A DNA stretch of 64,000 nucleotides from CAIOSQ01 sp041178225 (GTDB lineage: Bacteria > Pseudomonadota > Alphaproteobacteria > CACIAM-22H2): contig JBEGVV010000258.1 in NCBI GenBank assembly GCA_041178225.1, positions 3,642 through 67,641 on the forward strand, written 5' to 3'. Below are positions 34,143 through 41,362 of this stretch, in pieces. Within the stretch, counting starts at the first letter, position 1. Each line of letters begins with the position of its first letter. The notes below the pieces were generated by a model. The model had not been told where the DNA came from, made no database searches, and saw only the letters and a program-made list of their open reading frames with translations. Both the position numbers and the translations under genes were made by a program.

Positions 34143-35636
34143 TCAGCCGACGACGTAGCCGTAGCGCAGGTTGCTGGGCTCCGCGCCGTCGCGCAGGTAG
34201 CGCTCCTTGAGCGCGGCGAAGGCGTCGTTCCGCCACGCGGCCTTGCGGACGTCGTAGCGATACATGCTGGCCGAGTTCTCGCCGAAGATCGCGCGCTTCA
34301 CGGGGCCGTCGGCGGGCCCGAGCGGCGCGAAGCCGTGGCGGCGCTGCATGTCCTCGGGGATCTCGAGGCGGCGCAACGCCTCGATCTGCCATTGCGGCGA
34401 GCCGGTCCAGACCGCGTCCGTGCCCCAGACGACATGGTCCGCGCCGAGCCCCTTCACGAGCATGCCCATGAGCGCCGCGCAGAGCCGCGGCTCCACGACC
34501 GTCGTCTGCGCGAAGATCTGGCCGAGGTCGCCATAGACGTTCGACACGCCCCATTTCGCGGGGATCTCGGCGAGGTCGGACGTCCACTCGACGCGGCCCG
34601 TGCGCTCGAACTGGTCGAGCGCCTTCGCCGCGTTGCCCGCGCCGGTCCAGCGGAAGGCCGAGTGGTAGATGACGAAGCGGATCTGCGGCCAGTCGCGCGC
34701 GGCGCGGCCGACATCGTCGACCCTGGCGTAGTCGGTCAGGCGCGGGAAGCGCTCCGCCGTCTCCGGCGGGTAGAGGCCCTTGTGGACGCAGACGATGTCG
34801 ACGCCCGCCTTAAGCAGCTTCTCGTAGAACGGGTAGACGAGCTTCTCGTCGTCCATCCGCCAGGGCGTGCGCGCGAGGTGCTTGTTGGTGTTGTCGCCCA
34901 CCGTGTAGCCCTTCGCCGAATCCGGCTTGTCCTCGGCGAGGCAGCGCTCGGCCTCCTCCAGCCAGCCGTCATGGCCGGGCGCGAAGATCATGTGGCTGAG
35001 GCAGCGGCGGCTGCCCGCGGCCTGGTTCACCCGCGCGCGCGCGTCGCGCTTCATCTCGTTGGTCAGGAACCAGTCGCGCCTGTCCTCTGACGGCGAGCCG
35101 CTGATCAGCGCCACCTTGGTGTCGCTGTCGAGGAAGACCTCCTTGAACCAGTTCGCGTACTTGAGGTCCTCGAGCGTCTGCGGCTTGCCCACCAGCGCCG
35201 GGTTCCAGCCCGCCCTGCCCACCGCCTCGCGCGCGCGCACGAAGCCCTCGAGCCGCGTGTCGTCGCGCAAGAAATGCGTGTGCACGTCCATAACGAACTG
35301 GTCGCGCAGCTGCGCCAGCCGCTCCTCCGCCGCGCCGGGGACGGCGGCCTCGGCGCGGTCGACGCCGTAGAGCGGGCCATAGACCTCGTTCATCGCCACG
35401 AAGGCCGCCGCCATGCCCGAGGCGCTCCGGAAGAAGCCGCGCCGCGACAGGCCGCGGCGCGCGCCATGCTCGTCGGCGAGCGCGTTGAGCCGCGCCTCGA
35501 CCTTGCGCTGCCGCTCGGTCTGCGGGCTCGGCATGAACTCGTCGCTGGAGACGACCTGCACGGGCAGCGGCGTCGGCGCCGAGGCGTCCTCGGCGGGCGA
35601 AAGCGTCGACAGCTCGCGATCGGACAGCATCTTCAT
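34143..35636 (-). CDS. Tat-exported amidohydrolase-2 family protein
   Basis: The 497-residue protein carries a twin-arginine motif SRRGFFR at residues 64-70 followed by the hydrophobic ASGMAAAFVAM, after an unusually long 63-residue N-terminal region. The catalytic TIM-barrel domain has MDVHTHF (metal His pair), CVHKGLYP, IYHSAF and WGTDAVW (metal Asp), as in amidohydrolase-2 decarboxylases and lactonases. Start at 35636 is supported by GAGGAG upstream; an ATG at 35696 lacks it. The long leader may be a retained cytoplasmic or membrane-tethered segment. Substrate is unknown. Confidence 0.82.
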   Translation of the reverse strand: MKMLSDRELSTLSPAEDASAPTPLPVQVVSSDEFMPSPQTERQRKVEARLNALADEHGARRGLSRRGFFRSASGMAAAFVAMNEVYGPLYGVDRAEAAVPGAAEERLAQLRDQFVMDVHTHFLRDDTRLEGFVRAREAVGRAGWNPALVGKPQTLEDLKYANWFKEVFLDSDTKVALISGSPSEDRRDWFLTNEMKRDARARVNQAAGSRRCLSHMIFAPGHDGWLEEAERCLAEDKPDSAKGYTVGDNTNKHLARTPWRMDDEKLVYPFYEKLLKAGVDIVCVHKGLYPPETAERFPRLTDYARVDDVGRAARDWPQIRFVIYHSAFRWTGAGNAAKALDQFERTGRVEWTSDLAEIPAKWGVSNVYGDLGQIFAQTTVVEPRLCAALMGMLVKGLGADHVVWGTDAVWTGSPQWQIEALRRLEIPEDMQRRHGFAPLGPADGPVKRAIFGENSASMYRYDVRKAAWRNDAFAALKERYLRDGAEPSNLRYGYVVG

Positions 35637-35761
35637 CGCCGGCGCTCCTCGATGGGTGGCTGGCGCGAGCATGGCCGCGCCACCGGCCGCCGGCAACAGG
35701 CTTCAGCCGGCCGGGGCCGCCGCGGCGCGCGCGAAGCCGCGCCGGCCCGATGGTCGCGCGG

Positions 35762-36043
35762 TCACTTCGTCTCGATCTCGACGAAGACGAACTCGGTCTT
35801 GTTGGGGTTGGAGACGTCATGCTCGACGCCCGCCTTGCGCGTGTAGCTCACGCCCGCGACGAGGTCGGCGAAGCGCTCGCCCTGCGCGTCGCGCAGGTGG
35901 AGCTTCCCGGTGGTCATCGGCACCACGACGTAGTCGTATTCGTGCCGGTGCCAGCCGGTCGACGCACCTGGCGCGAAGCGCCACTCGATGACGCGCACGC
36001 GGTCGTTGTCGATCTGCAGGGTCGGCACGGCGGCTGTCGTCAT
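35762..36043 (-). CDS. Small single-domain cupin protein
   Basis: The 93-residue protein is a minimal cupin barrel. Motif 1 reads GWHRHEYDYVVVPMTTG, giving two His and one Glu ligand, and motif 2 supplies a third His in AGVEHDV. It likely binds a divalent metal and could be a dioxygenase, isomerase or ligand sensor. It begins three bases after the deoxyribosyltransferase stop and is probably cotranscribed with it. The sequence does not reveal the substrate. Confidence 0.82.
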   Translation of the reverse strand: MTTAAVPTLQIDNDRVRVIEWRFAPGASTGWHRHEYDYVVVPMTTGKLHLRDAQGERFADLVAGVSYTRKAGVEHDVSNPNKTEFVFVEIETK

Positions 36044-36046
36044 CGG

Positions 36047-36628
36047 TCAGTACCCCTTCGCCTTGAGCTGGAGCAGGCATCGCTCGAAGCCCGCGAGGTC
36101 GGTATAGCGCGCCTCGCGCGGGACGTCGTTCGCCTCCACCTCGAAGCCCGACGAGATCACGCCGCCATCGAGCATGAGGTTGTCCGCCATGCCCATGCCC
36201 TCGATCATCATGCCGTCCGGGTCCTCGTGCACGCCGCTTTCGCGCAGGCGCAGCCGCGCCGCGCCGCCGACCGATCCGGCGGTGCGCGCGAAGATGTCGC
36301 CTGCGACGTTGGTGTAGCCGAGCACCGGCTTTCCCTGGGCGCGCATGTAGCCCATCTCGAAGGCCGTCCCGACATCCATCGACGGCCCGCGGAAGGGCGT
36401 CATCTGCGCCACGCAGATGTCGCAGGAATCCATCAGCGCGACGTCGGAATGGTAGATGCGCATCGCCTTCTGGCGCGGCGACAGGTTCGTGAAGTCGAGC
36501 ACCGCGTCGAAGGGGAAGGCGCCCTCGAAGCCATGCCGCCTGCAGAGCTCCTTCTTGCGCGCCGCCGCCCCGAGCGCATCGGGCAGGAAGACGTCCGGCC
36601 CCGCGAGGTAGATCCTTGGCGTCTTCAA
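36047..36628 (-). CDS. Nucleoside 2-deoxyribosyltransferase family protein (TTG start)
   Basis: The 193-residue protein matches N-deoxyribosyltransferases: RIYLAGPDVF at the N-terminus (the ribose-binding loop), and GPSMDVGTAFEMGYM with Asp85 and the nucleophile Glu91. Such enzymes exchange or hydrolyse nucleobases on 2'-deoxynucleosides. The TTG at 36628 is preferred because GGAGG (36634-36638) ends five bases upstream of it and the frame before it adds only three or four residues. A GTG at 36640 has no Shine-Dalgarno sequence. It is followed by the cupin gene three bases later. Confidence 0.85.
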   Translation of the reverse strand: MKTPRIYLAGPDVFLPDALGAAARKKELCRRHGFEGAFPFDAVLDFTNLSPRQKAMRIYHSDVALMDSCDICVAQMTPFRGPSMDVGTAFEMGYMRAQGKPVLGYTNVAGDIFARTAGSVGGAARLRLRESGVHEDPDGMMIEGMGMADNLMLDGGVISSGFEVEANDVPREARYTDLAGFERCLLQLKAKGY

Positions 36629-36735
36629 CGGTACCTCCACCGGCGGGTCGCGCGGCCTGGCGGGACGCCAGGCCGGCCGGTGGAGCATCGGGACCGCGGG
36701 CGCCCCGGGCAAGGCCCGCGTGGCGCGATCGCCGG

Positions 36736-37506
36736 TCAGGCGGCGCGCAGGCGCCCGCTCCCCAGGGCGGCAAGCGCGATCGCGGCGCCGAAGAGGGCGA
36801 GCGATCCCGGCTCGGGCACCTGGCCGGGCGGCGGGTCGCCGTCGCCGGGATTGCCGAACCCGGGTTCCGTCAACGACGTCCCGTATTGGAAGAACAGGCT
36901 CTCGGCGTCGATGCTGCCAGCGGCCGAGGGGTCGAAACCCGCTGGCAATCCCGAGAGGGTGAAGACGACCTCGTTGCGGATCATCGCGTTCGCACCGGTC
37001 ACCGACGCGTTGCCGGTCGTGGGGTCGTCCGCCGCCGAGGCCAGGCCGTATTGCATCCCGTTCACGCCGACAGGCCCCTGCAGGTTGGATCCCGGGAAAT
37101 TGGCGTTGCCGAAGAGGCCGAACCCGGCACTGCTGATGCCGGAATTGGCACCGGACGGAATCACGATCCCCGTGGCATAGGCCCATTCGCCCCCGACCAC
37201 GCCGCCCGGGTCGCTGGTGCCGAAGAGCACCGACGACGTGCCCGGGACGATCGCCGAGACCGGCGTCAGGACCGGGTTCCCGGCAAGCTTGAAGAATATG
37301 GCCGTAAGCAACTGGTCAGGCAGAAGTATATCCGATCCGATATTCCTCAGGCTCACCACGAGGTTCGTCCCCGAGGCGTCGAACGTGGCGGCGGCGATGC
37401 GCAGCCCGTCGGTCCCAAGGAACGACTTTGGCGCGGCATGCGCGCTGCCGCATGCCGCGACGATGCAGATCGCCGTCGCGGCGGCGGCCCGTCTTCCCGT
37501 GTCCAT
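36736..37506 (-). CDS. PEP-CTERM surface protein (exosortase substrate)
   Basis: The 256-residue protein has a Sec signal peptide (1-24, ending SAHA) and a C-terminal sorting signal: VPEP (230-233), a hydrophobic helix (LALFGAAIALAALGSG) and a short basic tail GRLRAA. Exosortase EpsH/XrtA cleaves near this tail and sends the protein to the outer surface or to exopolysaccharide. The Gly/Ser/Thr-rich body has no recognised domain. The ATG at 37506 has GGAG eight bases upstream. A sigma-54-type promoter lies at 37555-37570. No exosortase gene is in this window. Confidence 0.88.
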   Translation of the reverse strand: MDTGRRAAAATAICIVAACGSAHAAPKSFLGTDGLRIAAATFDASGTNLVVSLRNIGSDILLPDQLLTAIFFKLAGNPVLTPVSAIVPGTSSVLFGTSDPGGVVGGEWAYATGIVIPSGANSGISSAGFGLFGNANFPGSNLQGPVGVNGMQYGLASAADDPTTGNASVTGANAMIRNEVVFTLSGLPAGFDPSAAGSIDAESLFFQYGTSLTEPGFGNPGDGDPPPGQVPEPGSLALFGAAIALAALGSGRLRAA

Positions 37507-37554
37507 GGCGCGATCTCCTTCGTGTGACCCTGGGCTGTGGTTCACGGGAGGGTT

Positions 37555-37570
37555 CGCAAATGCCGGGCCA
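37555..37570 (-). promoter_or_regulatory. Sigma-54 (RpoN)-type promoter of the PEP-CTERM gene
   Basis: On the minus strand the site reads TGGCCC-GGCAT-TTGCG. It has GG (37569/37568) and GC (37557/37556) separated by exactly ten bases, the diagnostic -24/-12 spacing, with TGGC and TTGC both perfect. The expected start site is near 37544, leaving a 38-base leader before the ATG at 37506. PEP-CTERM genes are known in several proteobacteria to be driven by RpoN with the PrsK/PrsR two-component system, so the match in this position is more convincing than sequence alone would be. Confidence 0.65.
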
Positions 37571-37711
37571 GATTCGTGGAGTCTCTTTAAATGAATTGAA
37601 TCAGCACGATGGAAGACTTTCCTAGATCGGGGATCGAGGACATGGAAGATCCGCCGACCCCTCGTGCCAGGGCCCCGGCAGGCCCGCCCGGACGCAACAG
37701 GAGCGCCGCGA

Positions 37712-38671
37712 TCAGCCCCGCCGCGCGGCGGAGAGCGCGGTGGCGAGGCGCGCGGCCAGGGCCGCGTTGCCGCGGATGATCGCCCGGTTGACCGCCAGGC
37801 TCCGCCCGCCCGTCGCCGCGACCACGCGCGCGAGGAGGAAGGGCGTGACGTCCTTGGCCGCGACCCGCGCGGCCGCCGCCTCGGCGAGCGCCGCCTCGAT
37901 CGGGCCGGCGATCTCGCCGGCCGGGATCTCCTCGCCCGCCGGCAAGGGGTTCGCGACCAGCATGCCGCCGGAAAGGCCAAGCGCCTCGCGGGCGAGGACG
38001 AACCGGGCGACGTCCTCGGGGTCATCGAGGCGCAGCGGCGCGCGCAGCCCGCTCGACCGGCTCCAGAAGGCCGGGAAATCGTCCGTGCCGAAGCCGACCA
38101 CCGGGACACCCCTGGTCTCCAGCGCCTCGAGCGTCTTGGGCAGGTCGAGGATCGCCTTGGCGCCGGCCGAAACGACCAGGACGGGGCTGCGCGCGAGTTC
38201 GTCGAGGTCGGCCGAGACGTCGAAGCTCGACTCGGCGCCGCGATGCACGCCGCCGATGCCGCCGGTCGCGAAGACGCCGATGCCGGCGAGCGCCGCGCAG
38301 ATCATGGTCGCCGCGACGGTGGTCGCGCCCGGCCTGCCGGTGGACACGGCAAAGGCGAGGTCGGCGCGGCTGAGCTTCATCACGCCGCGCGCCGTGGCGA
38401 GCCGCTCGAGCGTGGCGCCGTCGAGGCCGACGCGGATCCTTCCGTCGAGGACCGCGATGGTGGCCGGCACGGCACCGGCCGCGCGCACGATCGCCTCGAC
38501 CTCGCGCGCCGTGGCGAGGTTCTCGGGATGCGGCATGCCATGGGTGACGATCGTGGATTCGAGCGCGACCACGGGCGCGCCCGCCGCCAGCGCCGCCGCC
38601 ACCTCGGGCTCGACCTGCACGAGGCCCCTCGCCCGCGCGTCCGGCGCGAGGCCGAGCGCGGGCGCGCTCAC
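37712..38671 (-). CDS. psuG: Pseudouridine-5'-phosphate glycosidase
   Basis: PsuG splits pseudouridine 5'-phosphate into uracil and ribose 5-phosphate by Schiff-base chemistry on a lysine. The 319-residue protein has ALESTIVTHGMPHPEN (35-51), VFATGGIGGVHRGAE and the SAGAK segment (168-172, Lys172) expected to hold the catalytic lysine, plus GMLVANPLPAGEEIP. The ATG at 38671 overlaps the CaiB-type gene stop (ATGA). No pseudouridine kinase (psuK) is beside it, so a kinase would have to come from elsewhere. Confidence 0.92.
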   Translation of the reverse strand: MSAPALGLAPDARARGLVQVEPEVAAALAAGAPVVALESTIVTHGMPHPENLATAREVEAIVRAAGAVPATIAVLDGRIRVGLDGATLERLATARGVMKLSRADLAFAVSTGRPGATTVAATMICAALAGIGVFATGGIGGVHRGAESSFDVSADLDELARSPVLVVSAGAKAILDLPKTLEALETRGVPVVGFGTDDFPAFWSRSSGLRAPLRLDDPEDVARFVLAREALGLSGGMLVANPLPAGEEIPAGEIAGPIEAALAEAAAARVAAKDVTPFLLARVVAATGGRSLAVNRAIIRGNAALAARLATALSAARRG

Positions 38672-39819
38672 GCGAGGCCGAGCTCGGCCAGGATGCGCGC
38701 GCGGTCGGCGTCGAGCGCGGGCGCGGGCCGGCGCGTCGATGGATCCTCGACGCCGGAGATCTTCACCGGGTTGCCCGCCATGCGCAGCTCGCCGACATCC
38801 GGGTCGTCGACCGAGACGACCATGTTGCGCGCGCGGACCTGCGGGTCGGCGAGCGCCTGCGCGACGTCGTTGATCGGCCCGCAGGGCACGCCCGCGGCGT
38901 CGATGGCCTCGAGCCAGTGCGCCGTGCCATGCGCCGCCAGCGCCTGCTCGATCTCGGCCTTGAGCGCGGCGGCGTGGCGCGTGCGCAGCTCGTTGCTCGC
39001 GAAGAGCGGGTTGGCGGCAAGGTCGGGCCGTCCGAGCGCGTCGGCGAGGCGCCGGAACAGCCCGTCATTGCCCGCAGCGACGATCATCCAGCCATCCGAT
39101 GTGCGGAAGGCCTCGAAGGGCGTGATCGAGGGATGGCGCGCGCCCAGCGGGCCAGGCACCTGCCCGGTCGAGAAGTAGCGCGCGATGGCGTTCTCCAGGA
39201 TCGCGACCTGGCAGTCGAGCATCGCGACGTCGACCTTGCGGCCAAGCCCGGTGCGGGCGCGCTCGACCAGCGCCGCGTTGATCCCGATGGCGGTGAACAG
39301 GCCGGCCGTGATGTCGCCGACCGAGGTGCCCACGCGCGTCGGCGGGCTGCCTGGATGGCCGGTGAGGCTCATGATGCCGCCCATGCCCTGGACGACCATG
39401 TCGTAGGCGGCGCGCGTGCGGTAGGGGCCGGAATGGCCGAAGCCCGAGGCCGCGGCGTAGACCAGCCGCGGGAAGCGCGGGTGCAGCGCCTCCCAGCCAT
39501 AGCCGAGCTTCTCCATCGTGCCGCCGCGGTAGTTCTCCACGAGGACGTCGCCGATCGAGAGCAGGCGCTCGAAGATCGCGCGGTCGCCCGGCGCCTTGAG
39601 GTCGAGCGCGATCGATTCCTTGCCGCGGTTGATCGACATGAAATAGGCGGACTTGCCCTTCATGAACGGGCCGATGTGGCGGGAATCGTCCCCGGTGCCA
39701 GGCGGCTCGATCTTGATCACGCGCGCGCCGAGGTCGGACAGCACCATCGTGCAGTAGGGACCGGCGAGGACGCGCGTCAGGTCGAGCACGATAGTGCCCG
39801 CGAGCGGGCCGGCGCTCAT
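38668..39819 (-). CDS. CaiB/BaiF CoA-transferase family protein (class III)
   Basis: The 383-residue enzyme has the class III CoA-transferase N-terminus (LDLTRVLAGPYCTMVLSDLGA), IKIEPPGTGDDSR and the nucleophilic Asp in RAAYDMVVQGMGG, followed by SLTG. It would transfer CoA between a donor CoA ester (succinyl-CoA or acetyl-CoA) and a carboxylic acid. ATG 39819 starts the family's conserved region. It is coupled by an ATGA overlap to psuG, a partnership with no known metabolic reason. Confidence 0.9.
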   Translation of the reverse strand: MSAGPLAGTIVLDLTRVLAGPYCTMVLSDLGARVIKIEPPGTGDDSRHIGPFMKGKSAYFMSINRGKESIALDLKAPGDRAIFERLLSIGDVLVENYRGGTMEKLGYGWEALHPRFPRLVYAAASGFGHSGPYRTRAAYDMVVQGMGGIMSLTGHPGSPPTRVGTSVGDITAGLFTAIGINAALVERARTGLGRKVDVAMLDCQVAILENAIARYFSTGQVPGPLGARHPSITPFEAFRTSDGWMIVAAGNDGLFRRLADALGRPDLAANPLFASNELRTRHAAALKAEIEQALAAHGTAHWLEAIDAAGVPCGPINDVAQALADPQVRARNMVVSVDDPDVGELRMAGNPVKISGVEDPSTRRPAPALDADRARILAELGLA

Positions 39820-39844
39820 GTCCCGTCGCCCCGCGACAGCGTGG

Positions 39845-41221
39845 TCAGCGCGCCGACCGCGTGGGCCGCGGGTCGTCAGGGACCTTTGCGCCGCGCCCTT
39901 CGTCGGCCTCGGGCGGCATCTCGATCTGCAGCACGTTGACCAGTTCGCCCATCGCGGCAAGCAGGCGGTAGGCGGAGAAGACGCGGCTGCTCTCGGCGCT
40001 GACCAGGCGCCCCTGGGACACGAACAGCTCGTTCTCCGCGTTCAGCACGTCGATCAGGCTGCGCTGTCCCTGGTTGAAGAACTGGTCGGTGTAGGCGTCG
40101 CGCACGCGGCGGTTCTTCTCCACCGCGCCGGTCAGCGGCGGGATGCGCTCGCTCGCGGTCTGGTACTGGACCCAGGAGCGACGCGCCTCCTCCTCGGTGG
40201 TGCGCGCCGTCGCGTGGCGCTGCGCCATCGCCTGGGACATGCGGCCGAGCGCGACGCGGCGCTGGGCCTGGTCGGACCCGCCGCGATAGAGGTTCCAGCG
40301 CATGACCACGAGCGCCGAGGCGTCGTTGCTGTCGCCGCGCGTGCCGTCGATGTTGCGGTCGCGCGTCGCGCCGAGCTCGAGGTTGAGCTTCGGGTAGGCC
40401 GCGGCATCCGCGACGCCGATCTCGTTCTCGGCGACGGAGATGTCCGCCTCGGTGATCCTGAGCGCGCGGTTGCCGCTGCGGCTGCGCTCGATGGCGGCGT
40501 CGAGCGTGCTGACGTCGCGCATCGCGGCCTGCGGGAACTCCGCGGCCGCGAGCTGGCCGGCGCGCTTGTTCACGACGATGAAGTAGCGGTTCTCGGCATC
40601 CTCGAGGGCGCCCTGCGTCTCCACCAGCGTGGCCTGCGCGTTGTCGAGTCGCGCGCGGGCCTGCTCCTGGTCGGCGGCAGGGGCCGCGCCACGGCCCACG
40701 CGCTGCGAGATGCGGCCGACGATCTGCCTGTGGATCTCGAGGTTCTGCTCGGCGAGGCGCACGAGGCGGCGCTGCCTGAGGACGTCGATATGCGCCTCGA
40801 CCGCGTCGAGGGCCACGACCTCCGACGTCTCGCCGACGCGGCGCGCCGCGGATTGCCCGCGCGCCTTCTGCCGCTCGACCTCGCTGTCGGTCTCCCATCC
40901 ATCGAACAGGCGCTGCGTCACGAAGACGCCGGTCTCGCGACGCGGCAGCGTGGCCGAGCCGCCGCGCGCGCGCGTGGTGCCGTTGTCCGACCACTCGGGC
41001 CCGCCGCCCGCGCGCAGGTCGAGCTGGGGCAGGTACTGGCCGCGGGCACGCGCCAGTTCCTGCTCCACCGCCTGCCTGTTGAACGCCACGACATCCACGC
41101 GCGGGTTGCTGCGCACGGCTTCCTGGGCGCTCTCCCTGAGCGACTGCCCGGCCGCGCCGCCTGCGGTGGCGAAAATGAGCGCCAGGGCGAGGGGAAACCG
41201 GATCTTCGCTTGCTGGAACAC
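39845..41221 (-). CDS. TolC-family outer-membrane channel of a type I secretion system
   Basis: The 458-residue protein has a signal peptide (1-25, LALALIFATAGGAA) and the TolC-fold sequence pattern: long helices with SNPRVDVVAFNRQAVEQELARARGQ, YLPQLDLRAGGG and the second repeat AAAYPKLNLELGATRDR. The second half ends with NQGQRSLIDVLNAENEL. It would form the trimeric outer-membrane duct for the divergently encoded ABC transporter and HlyD-like adaptor. The Pro-rich C-terminus is not typical of the channel. Shared divergent promoters are expected in the 141 bases before the ABC gene. Confidence 0.92.
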   Translation of the reverse strand: MFQQAKIRFPLALALIFATAGGAAGQSLRESAQEAVRSNPRVDVVAFNRQAVEQELARARGQYLPQLDLRAGGGPEWSDNGTTRARGGSATLPRRETGVFVTQRLFDGWETDSEVERQKARGQSAARRVGETSEVVALDAVEAHIDVLRQRRLVRLAEQNLEIHRQIVGRISQRVGRGAAPAADQEQARARLDNAQATLVETQGALEDAENRYFIVVNKRAGQLAAAEFPQAAMRDVSTLDAAIERSRSGNRALRITEADISVAENEIGVADAAAYPKLNLELGATRDRNIDGTRGDSNDASALVVMRWNLYRGGSDQAQRRVALGRMSQAMAQRHATARTTEEEARRSWVQYQTASERIPPLTGAVEKNRRVRDAYTDQFFNQGQRSLIDVLNAENELFVSQGRLVSAESSRVFSAYRLLAAMGELVNVLQIEMPPEADEGRGAKVPDDPRPTRSAR

Positions 41222-41294
41222 GGGACGACCTCGATTTGCGACTAGCGTCGCGAAGCATTGGACGAATTCCGCCGGGAACTCAACGCTTCGTTGG

Positions 41295-41308
41295 ATATTT
41301 ACGAATAT
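41295..41308. promoter_or_regulatory. AT-rich inverted repeat in the TolC/ABC divergent region
   Basis: ATATT and AATAT are separated by four bases (TACG) in an AT-rich island between the divergent secretion genes, 55 bases before the ABC gene start. Such islands in a GC-rich genome often contain operators. No known regulator is recognised, and clear -35/-10 elements could not be assigned. Confidence 0.3.
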
Positions 41309-41362
41309 TTTGGGCCGCCGCCGTTAACCAAACGGACAGGTCGCCGGTATAGCCTCTGGGGC

